Shown here: positions 23,056 to 35,265 of the stretch, one piece after another
Numbering within the stretch: position 1 is the stretch's first letter
Layout: each line of letters begins with the position of its first letter
From: Boswellia sacra
Taxonomy: Eukaryota > Streptophyta > Magnoliopsida > Sapindales > Burseraceae
Length of the DNA: 64,000 nucleotides
Reading direction: 5' to 3'
NCBI GenBank assembly: GCA_013180625.2
Contig: SNVD02014651.1
Location: 62,001-126,000, forward strand
Position numbers and translations under genes: made by a program
Notes under the pieces: generated by a model
The model's input: the letters and a program-made list of their open reading frames with translations, nothing else
Told to the model about the DNA's origin: nothing
Databases searched by the model: none

Positions 23056-23589
23056 TTAGATGAAAGATTTTGATTGTTAAGTGAATAAGTGATACCTTGA
23101 TGTGTGAATGAGAATGATTGCTTGACTTATTATAATTGGTTGTGTAACTATGTAATTGAGTAACGGTTTGAATGCTTGTGATTTACTATAATGTTAGAAT
23201 CTTTCCTATTGGGCTATATGCTCACCCCCCTCCCTCCACAGATATACAAAAAGATATTCGTACTAGTGGTGTTCTAGAGCTTTCCTACAGAGTCTAGGCA
23301 TTTACATGCATGCGATGGTTTTGGGAAAAGTTTTGACTAGCCTAAATTGTGATAGGAAATTTTATTATGTGATTATCAGCCCATGTTCTAAGTGTGGTCA
23401 TCAGTGTATGTAAAGTTTATCTTGAACAAATAGCTAGATGTTGTAATTGATTCATGTGATATGTATAAATATATGTATGAATTAGAAAATGATAAAAAAA
23501 TGTGAGATATTGATAATGTTGTTTTATTATTTTTCTTAATCAATCATCTTAAAGTCTCTAAATAAGAGATTTTGTGGCGTGACAGAAAT

Positions 23590-23945
23590 GTTTTTGTTTT
23601 ACATGTGAAATACAAGATGGGTAAGTGGGAGGTTCAAATATAGAAAGAATACAAAGATCATTGGATTATGTACATGACCATTACGGGGTGTTGTTGAAAG
23701 CTTGTACTTATTCAAACTCTCATATCATCACAAGGGCAATAGGTCATCGCTTTGCCTTGGTTAGTACAAATAAGTGAACATATTTATTAATTTTTTCTTA
23801 ATTTGATTAATGATTGAATTCAGAAAAAAAAAAAGATCTAAGTAGCATGACTCCAAAATAATTTGGTGAAATTTATGCATGTTTAAGGGATAATTAGCTA
23901 GAAATGCAAAAAAGGTTTGGCATCCACCTTTTCAAAGTCAAAGTA
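23590..23945. other. Intergenic, no gene seen
   Basis: No recognisable coding sequence or repeat end. Confidence 0.5.
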
Positions 23946-23949
23946 GAAA

Positions 23950-24540
23950 AAATGACTCACGGGCTGATTGTTTTTTGTTTGAGGTCTGAATTTAATTTGT
24001 TCTCAGACTTTAGTTTTTTTTATAATGATTATTTTTTTTGAAAACTTAATTTAAGACATTTTTAGAATGGAAAAAACTAAAAATTATAGCTTTTATCTTA
24101 ATGCAAATGTTTTAATCATTTATTACTCCTTTAATTTTCTTAAATACTCTTATAAAAATTTATTTATGACCAATGTGTACATAGCCTAATATTTAAATTT
24201 TGGAACATTATTATTTATTTCTAATTTCATATTATGATTCTCTATACATTTTTAAAATTATTTTATGGTCATTTAGCTTATTTATATATCAAATTCTTTA
24301 AAAAATAACTTCGTTACCAATTATACATATTTAAATAAATTAAATTCAAAACAAATTTTAATACATGAATATTTTTATTATGCAAAGCAAAATCATAGGT
24401 AAAAATAATATATATAAATAGAGATATATGTGTAAAACTATTAGTTTTCAGATATTAAAATAAAAAATAACTATATTATTCATATATTTATATTCAAATC
24501 TATTCAAATTTCAAATAAAAAAATAATCTCTCCCCTATGG
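23950..24540 (-). repeat. AT-rich dispersed repeat, copy 2 (inverted copy of 7150-7740)
   Basis: The reverse complement matches 7150-7740 over about 590 bases with substitutions and small gaps only. See the entry at 7150 for shared landmarks. Confidence 0.7.
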
Positions 24541-26460
24541 ACATTACGTCTTATGTTTTAATTAATATCATGATATTAGAGGGCATCCTAATTATGGCCA
24601 CAAATTAAAATTAGAATACCTAGAAAGCATCCAAATTGACTTTAATTTCTCTGATATGTAGGTCATATCAGTAGGTCACGATGATCTAGGACAAAAATAA
24701 AATAAAATAAATTTCCTTAGGAAGGCTTAATAACTAACATGTTCCATTGATTAGGATTATGAACTTCATTAATTGGTAAAAGTGACAACCGTGATTATTA
24801 ATTATGAAGTTGATGGCAAGCATCTATTCCACCTTCTACTTGTGACCGATTTATTATTCCATATGGCTAACTGGGAAACAGATTAATCCTTTTTAGCCAT
24901 TGTTCTAGATTAATCAACGGACAACAATCCCCTCATTATCTCATTTTTTGAAAGATGTAATTAATAGTTATAGAAGACCACAAAATCAAACTCAATCATG
25001 CATGTCCAAAATGAATTAATGCACTTGCAAAGAGTGTAGTAATTTGTCCATGGTAAATTAAAACTTACGGAATGTTAGAATTTTATATATTAGAGAAATA
25101 CTAACAAAACTCTCTCTAGACTCTCTTTTTCACGCTTCAATGCTTGTGTTGATTCGTATACAAAAGTGTACATTTATTGGTATGTAATTGAGTTAATGAT
25201 TACCTATCAATATTATAATTAATAAAAGTTTTATGAATATGTTATATATGAGAAATAGACCGTAAACAAAAAAGTGTTCAAGAGAGTGATCCTAATATTT
25301 ACCCTATATAGTATAGAGATTAATTAAATTTATGAATCCAATAACATTATTAGTTAAGTGAACCTCTGGAGGAATTTTATGATAAATTAAGTTAGAATAA
25401 ATTAGTTAGCAATACTTGTTGCTTCTCCTAAATCTTGAATAGCGTTATTATAGGTTACTTCTGGAAAAAGTTGTTGGACTGCTATGTCCATCATTGATCT
25501 ATATGCTCACTCAAGAAAGTTCTACACCGTATTGAAGATCACAGACTTGTCATCAAACTTGTAGGAGGACTATTTATATAATTTGAAAAAATAAAAAATA
25601 TATGCATAGAATACGGAAAAGAAGTATAAATAATTGATTTCTGACTGAAGAGCCTCTATGGAAAACCACATATATAATTGAATCACAAACTTTTATTACT
25701 TATGTTTATAGTATAAAATAAAACAAAAGCATAGCATAACTGATAAGGTAATCCTAGGGAAAAATCATTGTTTCCTTTCGGTCTCAGCCAGGAATGTAAC
25801 ACGAGATGTACAACAAATAATCGGAGAACTTTTCTTCATGAGGTGACAACTCCCAAGCGATGGGTAGGGAAAAGCTAGAAAAAGTATAAATGTGATATCT
25901 ATAGCGATGATTTTCGAGAAACCTCTAGCTAATTTGGATTACTTGGGGCCTGCGATGCTGCAATTGGGCCCAAGTGCGTTTGCTTCGGGTATGTAACACG
26001 TGGTTATGAACAAGCCAAGTTGAATGCTATTTACATGCTTTAATTGATAACTCTCACCAATTATACTGTTGAATCGTTTCCATTTGTGTAAGTAATAGAA
26101 ATTACATAGAATGCTTGGTCGTCAAAAGGGCACGGTACTAGCTTGTGTAATTGAGGGCAATAATTTTCCACCCTTTGGTCTACTTCTATTCAGAGCCTGC
26201 TTTTTGAGAAATAGCCTTTTTCCTTCCTCAGGTTTTTTCATTAATGAAAAAGTTAACAGGGTTAAGGGTATAATCGTAATCTTATATTAAAATATGAGTA
26301 TAATAATTTTAGTATCCTCTTACTTATATATTATTATTTATTAAATTATTAATTAAAATATTTATTGTAATAGTTGGACATATAAACTCAAAAACTTCTC
26401 CTCCTCTTTCCCTCTCTCTCTCAACCCCCACCCCCCCCCCCCCCCCCTTCCACTATTACG
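24541..26460. other. Intergenic with unidentified coding-like scraps
   Basis: On the minus strand, 25440-25570 reads in part DIAVQQLFPEVTYNNAIQDL. 25780-25860 reads in part WELSPHEEKFSDYLLYISCY. Both look protein-like, but stops and frame breaks surround them and I recognise no family. They could be relics of one gene. A poly(C) run lies at 26428-26447. Confidence 0.3.
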
Positions 26461-26472
26461 GCTCATCACCAA

Positions 26473-27155
26473 TAGGGATGACAAAACCCGGGGCCGGTGG
26501 TCCCAGGCCCCGGCTCCGGCCCTCAATTGCACTCCCCAGCCCCGGGAAATTCCCCAGAATTTTTTTCCCGAGGCCGGATCCAGGGTACCTTGGGTGGAGC
26601 CGGGTTTTCCAATAACCCGGGATTAAAACCCGGGTTGCTTTTTTTTTAATTCTGATTTTGTTAATGTGGTATATATATATATGTGTGATAGCCAAAATTT
26701 ACGTGAAAGAGCCTGCAGCCTAGTGGTAGCTTGCTGTTTGCATATATGTTGGGTGTCGGGTTTGAACCCCACGGGATGATTTTTAACATAATTTACTTGG
26801 ACATGGGTAGCAGATATATATATATATATATATGGGCAACAAAGTTGATTGCAAAATGGCTTGCAGCCCATTGGTCTTGTGTCGTTTCCATCCATTGGAG
26901 GAGACGAGTTCGAATCCCAGAGGCTGCATAAAAATTTTAAAAAAGTTGGGCCGGGTTTTGGCCTATAATTTAAGTAAGGGGTGAAAAGTGAAAATTAAAA
27001 ACTAACAGGACTTAAAGTTATTTTACATAACGTAATTTTAAAATCGTAATTGCATCCCCTGGGTTTAATTCCGAGTCCCCGACCCCAGCCCCCTGACCCC
27101 GGACGTCCGGATTTTCCAGATCTCCGGTCCTGGTCGGGTCAAATTGCCATCGCTA
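26473..27155. mobile_element. hAT-like non-autonomous element, copy 2
   Basis: A 683-base relative of 17679-18358. It has the hAT-style left end TAGGGATGACAAAACCCGG and a right end reading TAGCGATGGCAATTTGACCC on the other strand. The flanking 8-mers ATCACCAA and ATCGTCAG match at only five of eight positions, so the duplication is decayed. The tRNA-like tract appears twice here: box A/B pairs at about 26713-26772 (TAGTGGTAGC, GGTTTGAACCCC) and 26857-26920 (CCATTGGTC, GAGTTCGAATCCC), each next to an (AT)n run, suggesting an internal duplication. Confidence 0.75.
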
Positions 27156-27159
27156 ATCG

Positions 27160-29095
27160 TCAGTCACCGACGAGTGACATCTCAACCCTACCACCAACCT
27201 ATAATCAGGACTAATTCCCAATAATTTTTCCTTCATCAGCAACCCAAAAACTTATCGAAAACCCTTCAAAATCCACAAAAACATAATCGATTCTCAGCCG
27301 TTGGAAGTCCACCTTCACCAATCCCCCCCCCCTTCCAGAAGTCTCACTAGTAGCTGCACATCAAGACTCAAGGGTCCTTATTGGTCATTCCTCACACTCA
27401 TCAGATTTTAAGGTGGTCTTTTCGGGCTTTGTTTTGTAATGGTGGTGTGTCCAATTTCCAGTTGTTTTTGTGAGTTGATGAAAATAGAAAATTGATTTGA
27501 AAACTTTTACTCTGTACTTTTTGCGTTCTTTTGATTTGAAATCTGATTGTTGACGGGAGGTGGTTTTGGTGTGTGGGTGCTTTTGGCAGTGGTTTTTTTT
27601 TATGTGTGGTTGTCAGTGATGGTGGTGGTGCTATGAAGGGAGTTCACGAATGGCCAGCCAACAACATGTTAAGATTTGCAAGTTTTTGGGTTTAGTCTTT
27701 TTATTTTATTTAAATTATACAATTTAATCAACTCTTATTTGAGTAATATTTTACCAACTCATGTTGTTGAAAAAGTTGGTTATAGATGAGTTGTAGATGT
27801 AGTAGTATATCTCATATTTTGCAAATAATTAGATTTACAATAAACGAAACCCCTTTCTCTCACTCATCTTTCTTTGTAACCTATTCTCCCTCTAATAACT
27901 TCAACTCTAGTGAACCAGCTTCCTAAAACTGTTGCACTTTACTATCCAATAGTTCACGTCCTTGCTTGACAATCTATACAACTTCCTTTGGTGATTAACT
28001 CGAGCCCACTTGAGTATTTTAACACTCATATAAGCAAAAAGATCAAAACAAAATACAATCCCATAAAGACAAAGCTTGTACAGATTAAACAAGTTGCAAC
28101 AAGTAACTTGGACATCAATGAAACTCGTCTTTATATACTGCACGCCCAATCAATCCTAATTGCAGAAGGATTCATTGAATTCTTTCCAAAACCTGCATAA
28201 CAAGAAATCTAGGAAAGCAATCTTATTTAGAATATTAAACAGAATAATGAATTTTTCCTAAAGCTTAGTTGAATAAGTAACTTTCCTAATTTTGAAAACT
28301 AGTTTTGGAAATAAAGTTCAGCACCGACTTTCCTAACTGAAGATAATAAAATAGGAAATATTCAAAACAGTAAACTGGTTGTTGTTTTTCTCCAAAATTA
28401 CTAACTCAGTATGCCACATAAGTTGACACATGTCATGACACGTGGTATGATCCTAACATTTTTAGTGCTTGATCTATTTATCAAACACACCTTTTAATTT
28501 GAGTCATGTAATGCAATTAGTACTCTTTGTTATTCCCTTTGATTATGAAGATGTGCAAGATATGATTGCTCGAGTTTTAAGAATATTTGATTACGAAAAT
28601 TGTTGAACGAGGACAAGTATGACATTTAGCAAAAGTTGACGAGCTTCTCTGTTGTTTGGAAAGAATCTCAAAAACTTGTATATATGTGCTTATTGATTCA
28701 GCTGCAGATTATATTGATCGCAACTAAGAACTGGATTTCCCCAATAAAGATGAGAATGCAATGTTAATAATAGTCCCAAATGATTTTGGAGTAAGTACTA
28801 ACTAGTATTTTTTATTGCAGAACTCCCATAACCAGTGTTGGGTTACTATCATTTATGATCTCAATTGAAATTAATCTATTTATATTTTTAGTTCCCAATT
28901 TCTTTTTTTTTTTTTTTAATCATGTCTTGAATAATGCTTTTCTCTCATGAAAATAGTTGCTTGGGAACTTAAAATATGTAGTAGTGCTGATTACAAGAGA
29001 GAATTCTAAAGGTTTAGATGAGTTTGTCCACTCGATTCTAGCTTGATTTGTTGTAACAGATTTCTTAATTATCAGAAAATCTCTGGATGCCTAAT
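27160..29095. other. Intergenic; probable minus-strand LTR remnant to 28458
   Basis: Read on the minus strand, sequence from 28458 begins TGTTAGGATCATACCACGTG and contains leader-like and TATA-like parts, suggesting a copia-type LTR remnant of 500-700 bases. Its other end and a target duplication could not be fixed. The frames at 27907-28200 lie in this stretch and are not called. Confidence 0.3.
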
Positions 29096-29104
29096 TAGTT
29101 GAGA

Positions 29105-29362
29105 ATGGAATTCTGCGGTTGCTCACTTCTCGTATTAATACTATTAAATCTTTTTATGTTCATATCTGGCAAACATGCAGCAAGCAGCCAGCTAGGTGAA
29201 CTAGCCGTAGATGTTGTTGTTGGGTACAAATTCCAAACTAGTTTAGCAGGAGTTCAAGGCCCAAAAAAACTCCTTTCCCAAAGTAAAACGTCACAAGACC
29301 CATGTATTCAACCCAACAAAAGAATCTTTCTAAACATACCCAGAACTTGGTCAGCTAACTAA
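29105..29362 (+). CDS. Possible small secreted peptide (uncertain)
   Basis: An 85-codon frame opens with ATG at 29105 (the upstream TTG is not a plant start). Residues 1-22 (MEFCGCSLLVLILLNLFMFI) are strongly hydrophobic, and a signal-peptide-like end follows at GKHAASS. The remaining 55-60 residues are polar, with one cysteine (QDPCIQ) and no motif I can match to a known plant peptide hormone family. No intron signals or TATA box are clear. It could be a real short peptide gene or a chance frame. Confidence 0.3.
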   Translation: MEFCGCSLLVLILLNLFMFISGKHAASSQLGELAVDVVVGYKFQTSLAGVQGPKKLLSQSKTSQDPCIQPNKRIFLNIPRTWSAN

Positions 29363-29399
29363 TCATTTCAGCTCATATTCAACTCGCTCACTCTTAATT

Positions 29400-30117
29400 A
29401 TAGCTCATGACTTGAGCATCGCAAATCATGTCGGCAAAATCCCAACAATTCCCCTAACAGTAGTAGTTTCTTTTGATCGTAGCATCGTAAACTCATATTA
29501 ATTTTCTTTAGTCTTTTTTAGTAATTTGGCTATCAAATTTCTGTACGAATAACTTTAATAACTTGTTATAACAAGTCTTTCTTAAAGTATACAAGATAAA
29601 TCTTACCAACGTTTTGTAATAATGAGTGAGATAAATTATAATAAATAATTTAATAATAACCTATATAACAAAATTATATAACATCATATTGTATATTGTA
29701 TGCATTTGGTTATATAAATTAACTGTAAATATAAAATTATTATAAATATATACTATACGATGATATGTGATTTAAAAAATCCTATAAATCTTGTAAACAA
29801 TAAATATGTTTATTTAATTTTGAGATATTTCATTACTACATCACCCTTTTATATTTAATTTTGATGAAAATTGATTGGCAGCATAGGAATTAAAATTTTG
29901 CATTTCACAACGAAGGTAAGCTGGGCTTCCACACTTCGTTTGCTCTCACATTACTTTGTTTAAGATTTATTTTGCCTAGTTCAATCTTTAGTTGGGCTTG
30001 AGAAATTTACTCCAAGCTAGCCACGGAACAAATTAGCACCGAAGACTTTGTTGCAGTATCCAATCTTCTACTGAAAAAGAACAATGATAATAATAGAATA
30101 ATATTATTTTCACAAAC
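29400..30117. other. Intergenic, no gene seen
   Basis: AT-rich sequence without recognisable features. Confidence 0.5.
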
Positions 30118-30120
30118 TTA

Positions 30121-31742
30121 GAATCCGATTGATTGGACCATTAAAATCTGATTCCATTCAGATTTAAGAGACTAAAAATTTTTGTATGTTTGTTTTTATA
30201 TCTAATCACTTATTTTCAAATGAAATTATCTGAAAATAAATAGTGAAAATTTATCACTTTTTTTTCTTTCAAATGTCTGAAAATTTTGAAATGTCTAAAC
30301 TATTCTCTTGTGATAATTTTTATTCCATAAATACCCTTTATATTCAATTAATAAAAGTTATATAATTAATTAAAAATATTTCATATTAAAAATAAAAATA
30401 TATTAATATTAAATTTTTTATTTTTTATTCAAATTCTCGAAACCGGACAACTGCCGACGTTCGTCGTCATTGTTGGTCGGCCGCCGCCGATCGTTGCAGA
30501 AACCACTCATCCGGTGACACCGTTGGAACCATCATGACCGCCTCGACTCGCTCTATATAGCTGTTGGATTTTTTTTTTTCCAGGAAATATCACCATTTGT
30601 CCGTTAAAAGCCGCAAAACATTCGACCACCGAATGTTTTCAGGCATTTTACGATGAAACGCCACTATTTCAGCAAGAATCATTTTAACAACCTTGTAGAT
30701 CAGTCAAATCCGATCATGATGGTGTAATCGGTGTACGAAACACGCTACATCGCAGATGGTAGACGGTGGACGGCGGCTCCGGGACGACGACTCCAGCAAT
30801 CCAATTTTCAAACTTTTTTTTGTTTTAAATAAAATATTTAAATAATATAATATTACTTATTTCATTTGAAATTCAAATTTTAATTTAAAAATTAAATTAT
30901 TTATGTATATGATATAAAACATATAAAAAGGATAATTACAATAATATAATTTATTTAATAAATATGCATTTGAATTTTTAAAATTTGACTTGTTTTACAT
31001 GCATTGGTTAATAAAATTAAAATATAATAAAAATTTAATGTTATAAATTAATTAAGAAATAATTAAAGTATAGAATTATTGATAATCTTGACTTAAATCA
31101 AACAAAATATAAATATATTGGTTTGTATAATAAATAAGCTTATTAATTTATTACTATATTAATATTTCAATTTAATTTTGTAAACTATTTATTTTACACA
31201 TATTTAAAGCCATATATTTTAATTTCCATAACAAAAATAAATGAGTAATGCTACTCATACAAACTATTTATACAAACTTACATATACAAACTGATGTGGC
31301 ATCCCTATATGATTGCCACATCACCCATGTTAATTAATGTAATTTATTATTAATATATATTTATCAAATTACTGCATTTATTTATCAAATCACATTATGC
31401 CACGTCAGTTTGTATAGGTGAGTTTGTATAAGTAGTTTGTAAGAGTAGCATTACTCAAAATAAATATTTCATTTTTAAAATATTGTAATAAATTATAACA
31501 TTGGTTATTTGAATTAAAAAAAGAATTTTGATTTAACTTTAAGAACTTGTACAAATGTAATATAAATATTTTTTATTTTTTATTACAAGGGTAAAACTGT
31601 CATATTAAAAATAATATGCTCCATTACTACTCTTTTAAGAGCTATGTAAAAAAGTAAACAAACATAATTTTAAATTATTTGAATTAAGTTTTAAAAAGTG
31701 TTTATATGTAAAAAGTATTAAGCGACGAAAACAAACACCACC
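30121..31742. mobile_element. PIF/Harbinger-like non-autonomous element with a nested MITE
   Basis: Flanked by TTA on both sides (30118-30120 and 31743-31745), the usual PIF/Harbinger target duplication. The left part aligns with the related copy at 50564 (ATTAAAATCTGATTCCATTCAGATT... against ATTGAAATCTGAATC...), and the right end ACAAACACCACC matches that copy's ACAAATACCACC. A GC-rich stretch at about 30430-30810 contrasts with the AT-rich body. A Mutator-type MITE (31243-31456) is inserted inside. No transposase frame. Confidence 0.65.
31243..31456. mobile_element. Mutator-type MITE, 214 bp, perfect 9 bp target duplication
   Basis: The inverted ends are about 59 bases long, beginning GAGTAATGCTACTC and running to the TGATGTGGCA / TGCCACGTCA inner limit, with only a few mismatches. 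It is flanked by AAAATAAAT on both sides (31234-31242 and 31457-31465). A 9-base duplication and long inverted ends point to the Mutator superfamily. An eroded right-end copy of the same family (GTTTGTAAGAGTAAT) lies at about 31850-31889. Confidence 0.88.
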
Positions 31743-31745
31743 TTA

Positions 31746-33366
31746 CTCATCAAAACTAAACTAATTTGTCATAATATGATTGCACCAATTAATTTCAAAC
31801 TTTAATTAAATTAATTAATATAAATAATATAATAATCATTTAATAATACGAGTTCGCATAGATAGTTTGTAAGAGTAATACCACTCTTATTTAATTGTAA
31901 TGACAACGAGTAAAACAAATTATAAAAATTTCAGCTACCGTGATTCGAAGATATCACAAAAATCCAATTTAGAAATTTGAATTTTATATAACTTAATAAA
32001 TCAATGTCACGAGATCCGTCCGAACTTATATAACCTTATATCAAAAGAGTTTTTAATGACGAAATCCAAAATTCAACTCTATCACATATAACATTAGTTT
32101 TTATTAATTTTATAATCTCTTCATCATAAGTCTAATTTAGAATTTTAACCTCTTTTTTTTGTTCATTATTCAACCTAATTTTATATCTTAGCTTTTGTAT
32201 TTTAAGTAATATAGCACTAATTTTGGATTATTACATCTATCATTACTTTTTTTCTTTAGTTAAAAGTCAGCGAAATTTAAGATTAAAAAAAACACTTAGA
32301 ATTAAATATATCATCGAACAGTTATGTTAGATCCTAACAAGTTAAATTGATTTTTTTTTATAATTATTTTGGGTATGGGTGGTTTGATTCTTGAATGGCC
32401 TTTTTTTTTTTCATTATTTTAGGTATGGGCGGTTTGATTCTTGAATGGCCTTTTAGCTTATGGGCGTAAAGTGCAAAGGGAAGCCAAGTTTAGGACTTGG
32501 AAATGTAAGCCAATTCTTGTAACAAAATCAACCTAACCTATCAATAGCGATGATGCATTTATAATATTGAGTAGATACCAGCTACAAAAAGTTGTTCACA
32601 ATTTATTTGTTTTGCATATTGAAATTACCGTGTAGTTATTGGCATCACCGATCATTTTGGATACAATTTTGGCCTTGAACAATCCATTTCACTAATAAAT
32701 TTCAAGAATTTTTTTTTTTTAAGAATTCTATATCCATTGGCTGGCCAGAACTTATTTTTTCTTTTAAAGGAACAGAATATTGGCACTCGGTCAAATCATT
32801 TCTAACGAAAGACGGTATGTTGTAAAAGAAATGATTTGATATCCTGTTGATGGATTTTGTCAACTCATTTTCTCTTTTTTAATAATAAATAATTTGACAA
32901 AATCTGATAATAATGGTGCCTTTGATAGCTTTTGAAAAGGTTTAGAAAGAAAAAATAATTTTTTCTCAAATTAAAGTAAAATACGAGGATAATTAATAAA
33001 AATAATCTAATATCATAACAAATTTAAGCCTGATATCTTAAACATTCTCAATAACAATATGCTAACTTGCTAATGGTAACTTTACAAATGTTAAAAATGT
33101 TTGATTTTTTTTTTAAGTTTAAACATGTAAATTTGTATTTAATTTAGATCGAGCCTTTATAAGTCTTATAAGTGGGCTAAACATTAACCCGGATCAACTA
33201 ATTTTTTAAATGATACGATTCAAATAAGCAATCATTAGGTTATTATGGTCTAATTATCACGTTAAGAAACCAAACTATTAAAAAGATGACAACTTTACAT
33301 AATGAGATATGCTATCAGTACTATTTAGTCTCTCTTATTTAGCAATTACTTCTTGTATTGAACATT
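31746..33366. other. Intergenic; 52 bp tandem duplication at about 32346-32450
   Basis: GGTATGGG(T/C)GGTTTGATTCTTGAATGGCC occurs twice in tandem with poly(T) between the copies. Otherwise AT-rich with no gene. Confidence 0.6.
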
Positions 33367-33369
33367 TAA

Positions 33370-34071
33370 GGCGTGTTTGACAACTCGTATAGTATAGTAT
33401 AAAAGCTATTGTTTGTATAAAATTTTTTTATACCGTGTTTGGTGCGGTCGAAGGGTGGATAGTATAGTAAAAGGTTGCATAAGATCCGTATAAGGACCGC
33501 ATAAAAGGAGGCAAAATAATGATGCCCCCCACTATGTGTTAAGGTCGGATAAGGATATGGAGGGTTGTTGAATATAATTTTTAATTCATAAGTTTTATAT
33601 AATATAATATAATATAATGTTACATAATATATTATAATATTATTTTAATAATATAATATTATATTATATTATATTATTAAAAGATTTAAATTATACAACT
33701 TTATTTTTTGTTTCAGTTTTTGACAATAAATATCGCAAACATATATAAATAAATAAATACTTAAATTATTAGTTTATTAAATATTTAAATGAATTATTTT
33801 AATAAATAAATATAATTTATTAAATATTTAAATAAAAAATTAATTATCTAAAAAATTAATTTAATATAAATAATTTTTAAAATTATTATATTTTAAAATA
33901 TTTTATTAATTTTAAACCATTTTTATTATTGCAACGAATTTAATATAGTTAAATACAATCTTTTATCAAACACAGTATAGAGTTTACTCAATCCTATACT
34001 ATACAATTTCATACAATGCTATCCGGTATAGTAATAATTATATAATCCTATATGGTGCACCAAACGTAGCC
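33370..34071. mobile_element. PIF/Harbinger-like MITE family B, copy 1
   Basis: A 702-base element starts GGCGTGTTTGACAACTCG and ends CACCAAACGTAGCC (inverted ends). The flanks are TAA (left) and TTA (right), a decayed or imperfect duplication. Subterminal GTATAGTATAG repeats and a TATCAAACACAGTATAG block near the right end are shared with 34617-35262. Confidence 0.7.
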
Positions 34072-34616
34072 TTAGTTCTTGTACTAAAATGAAAAAGAAA
34101 ATAAAAATAAAAGTGTCTATAAAATTAAAAAATAGTAGTAGCATGTTGATCATTAACTTTGTGAAGGCTCTAGATGCGTGACTCAAAAGACTAATTTAAT
34201 AGATAAAGTGATTAACCTTTTTATATACCTTAAAAACTCTTCCTTAACCATTAAATGTAAGACTAAATAAACTTAACTATGAATGATGAAGTTTTGTAAG
34301 CAGTGTCAACTCATGGAATATAAAGCGAATAAAAGAGCCTTCCTAGCACACCTGTTGATTAATTTAAAGCTTAAATACAACACTTTATGCTGAAAACAAA
34401 ATATATTAAAAACAAAAAAATTAAAACATTTTCTCATCTTGATTGTAAAATTAATTTATGTCCATCACATTTTAATTCTAGATTGTTTCTTCAATCCCAT
34501 TAAAAAGAAAAAGAAAAAGAAAAAGAAAAAGAAAAAAAAGACCGAATATAGAAAAACCATGAACATGAAAATAAAAAATTTATCAACTATTCAGTAGTTA
34601 AATGGAATAAAATTAA

Positions 34617-35262
34617 GGACATGTTTGACGTGCGGGATAGTATAGGATAAAAGACATTGTTTTCATTTATCCCATGTTTGGGTGCAGCCTTTCAACATGA
34701 TTGGATAACATTAAGTACACACTGTAGCACGCATTGTAGCGCATAAATGGTAACCAAATTATGCATAGCTTTGGCTTGAGTTAAGGCCGCATAAACATCA
34801 ACGTATACTATAACGCTTTTTGTTCCGGTTTTTGTGAATTTTTTGCTCCAGTTTTTGTCCACAAATAACACAAACATGTATAAAAAATTAAATGTTTAGA
34901 ATATAAAGTTTATTAAATATTTATATTAAATTAATTATTTAAATAATTAATTTTTGGTTAGATATTTAATAAATTATATATATTCTATAATTAATTTAAT
35001 ATGAATAATTAATAAACTTATTATAATTTAAAAATATTTTGTTATTTTTAAATATTTTAATTTATTATAAATAACTTAGTTCATTTTAATATAGTAACTT
35101 TGGTTCATTTTAGTATAGTCTTTTATCAAACGCAGTATTGTATAGTATAGTGACAAACCAATTATAATATAAAGTTTACTTAATCATATATAATACAATT
35201 CAATATAATATTATCCAATACAATTATAATTGTATTATCTTATAGGTACATCAAACATGCCC
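34617..35262. mobile_element. PIF/Harbinger-like MITE family B, copy 2
   Basis: A 646-base element starts GGACATGTTTGACGTGC and ends TACATCAAACATGCCC. TAA duplications lie on both sides (34614-34616 and 35263-35265). It is colinear with 33370-34071, including TATCAAACGCAGTATTG near the right end. Confidence 0.78.
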
Positions 35263-35265
35263 TAA

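Larger units (their letters stand above)
21403..23584 (+). mobile_element. Large solo LTR (about 2.2 kb), Ty3-like, with internal minisatellites
   Basis: Starts TGTAGTGTTCC, ends TGGCGTGACA and is flanked by a perfect 5-base duplication GAAAT (21398-21402 and 23585-23589). A TATA-like TATATATATAGG lies near 21641, after GTGGGCTAAGGCCCATGAA. Three minisatellites occupy 22240-23055. No primer site follows and no polypurine tract precedes, so this is a solo LTR. The end pattern suits Ty3-type LTRs that begin TGTAACG, but without an interior the superfamily is an inference. Confidence 0.65.

Noticed and set aside
26713..26920. Functional tRNA genes
   Set aside because: A- and B-box-like tracts are present, but no full cloverleaf could be drawn and they are inside an hAT-like repeat.
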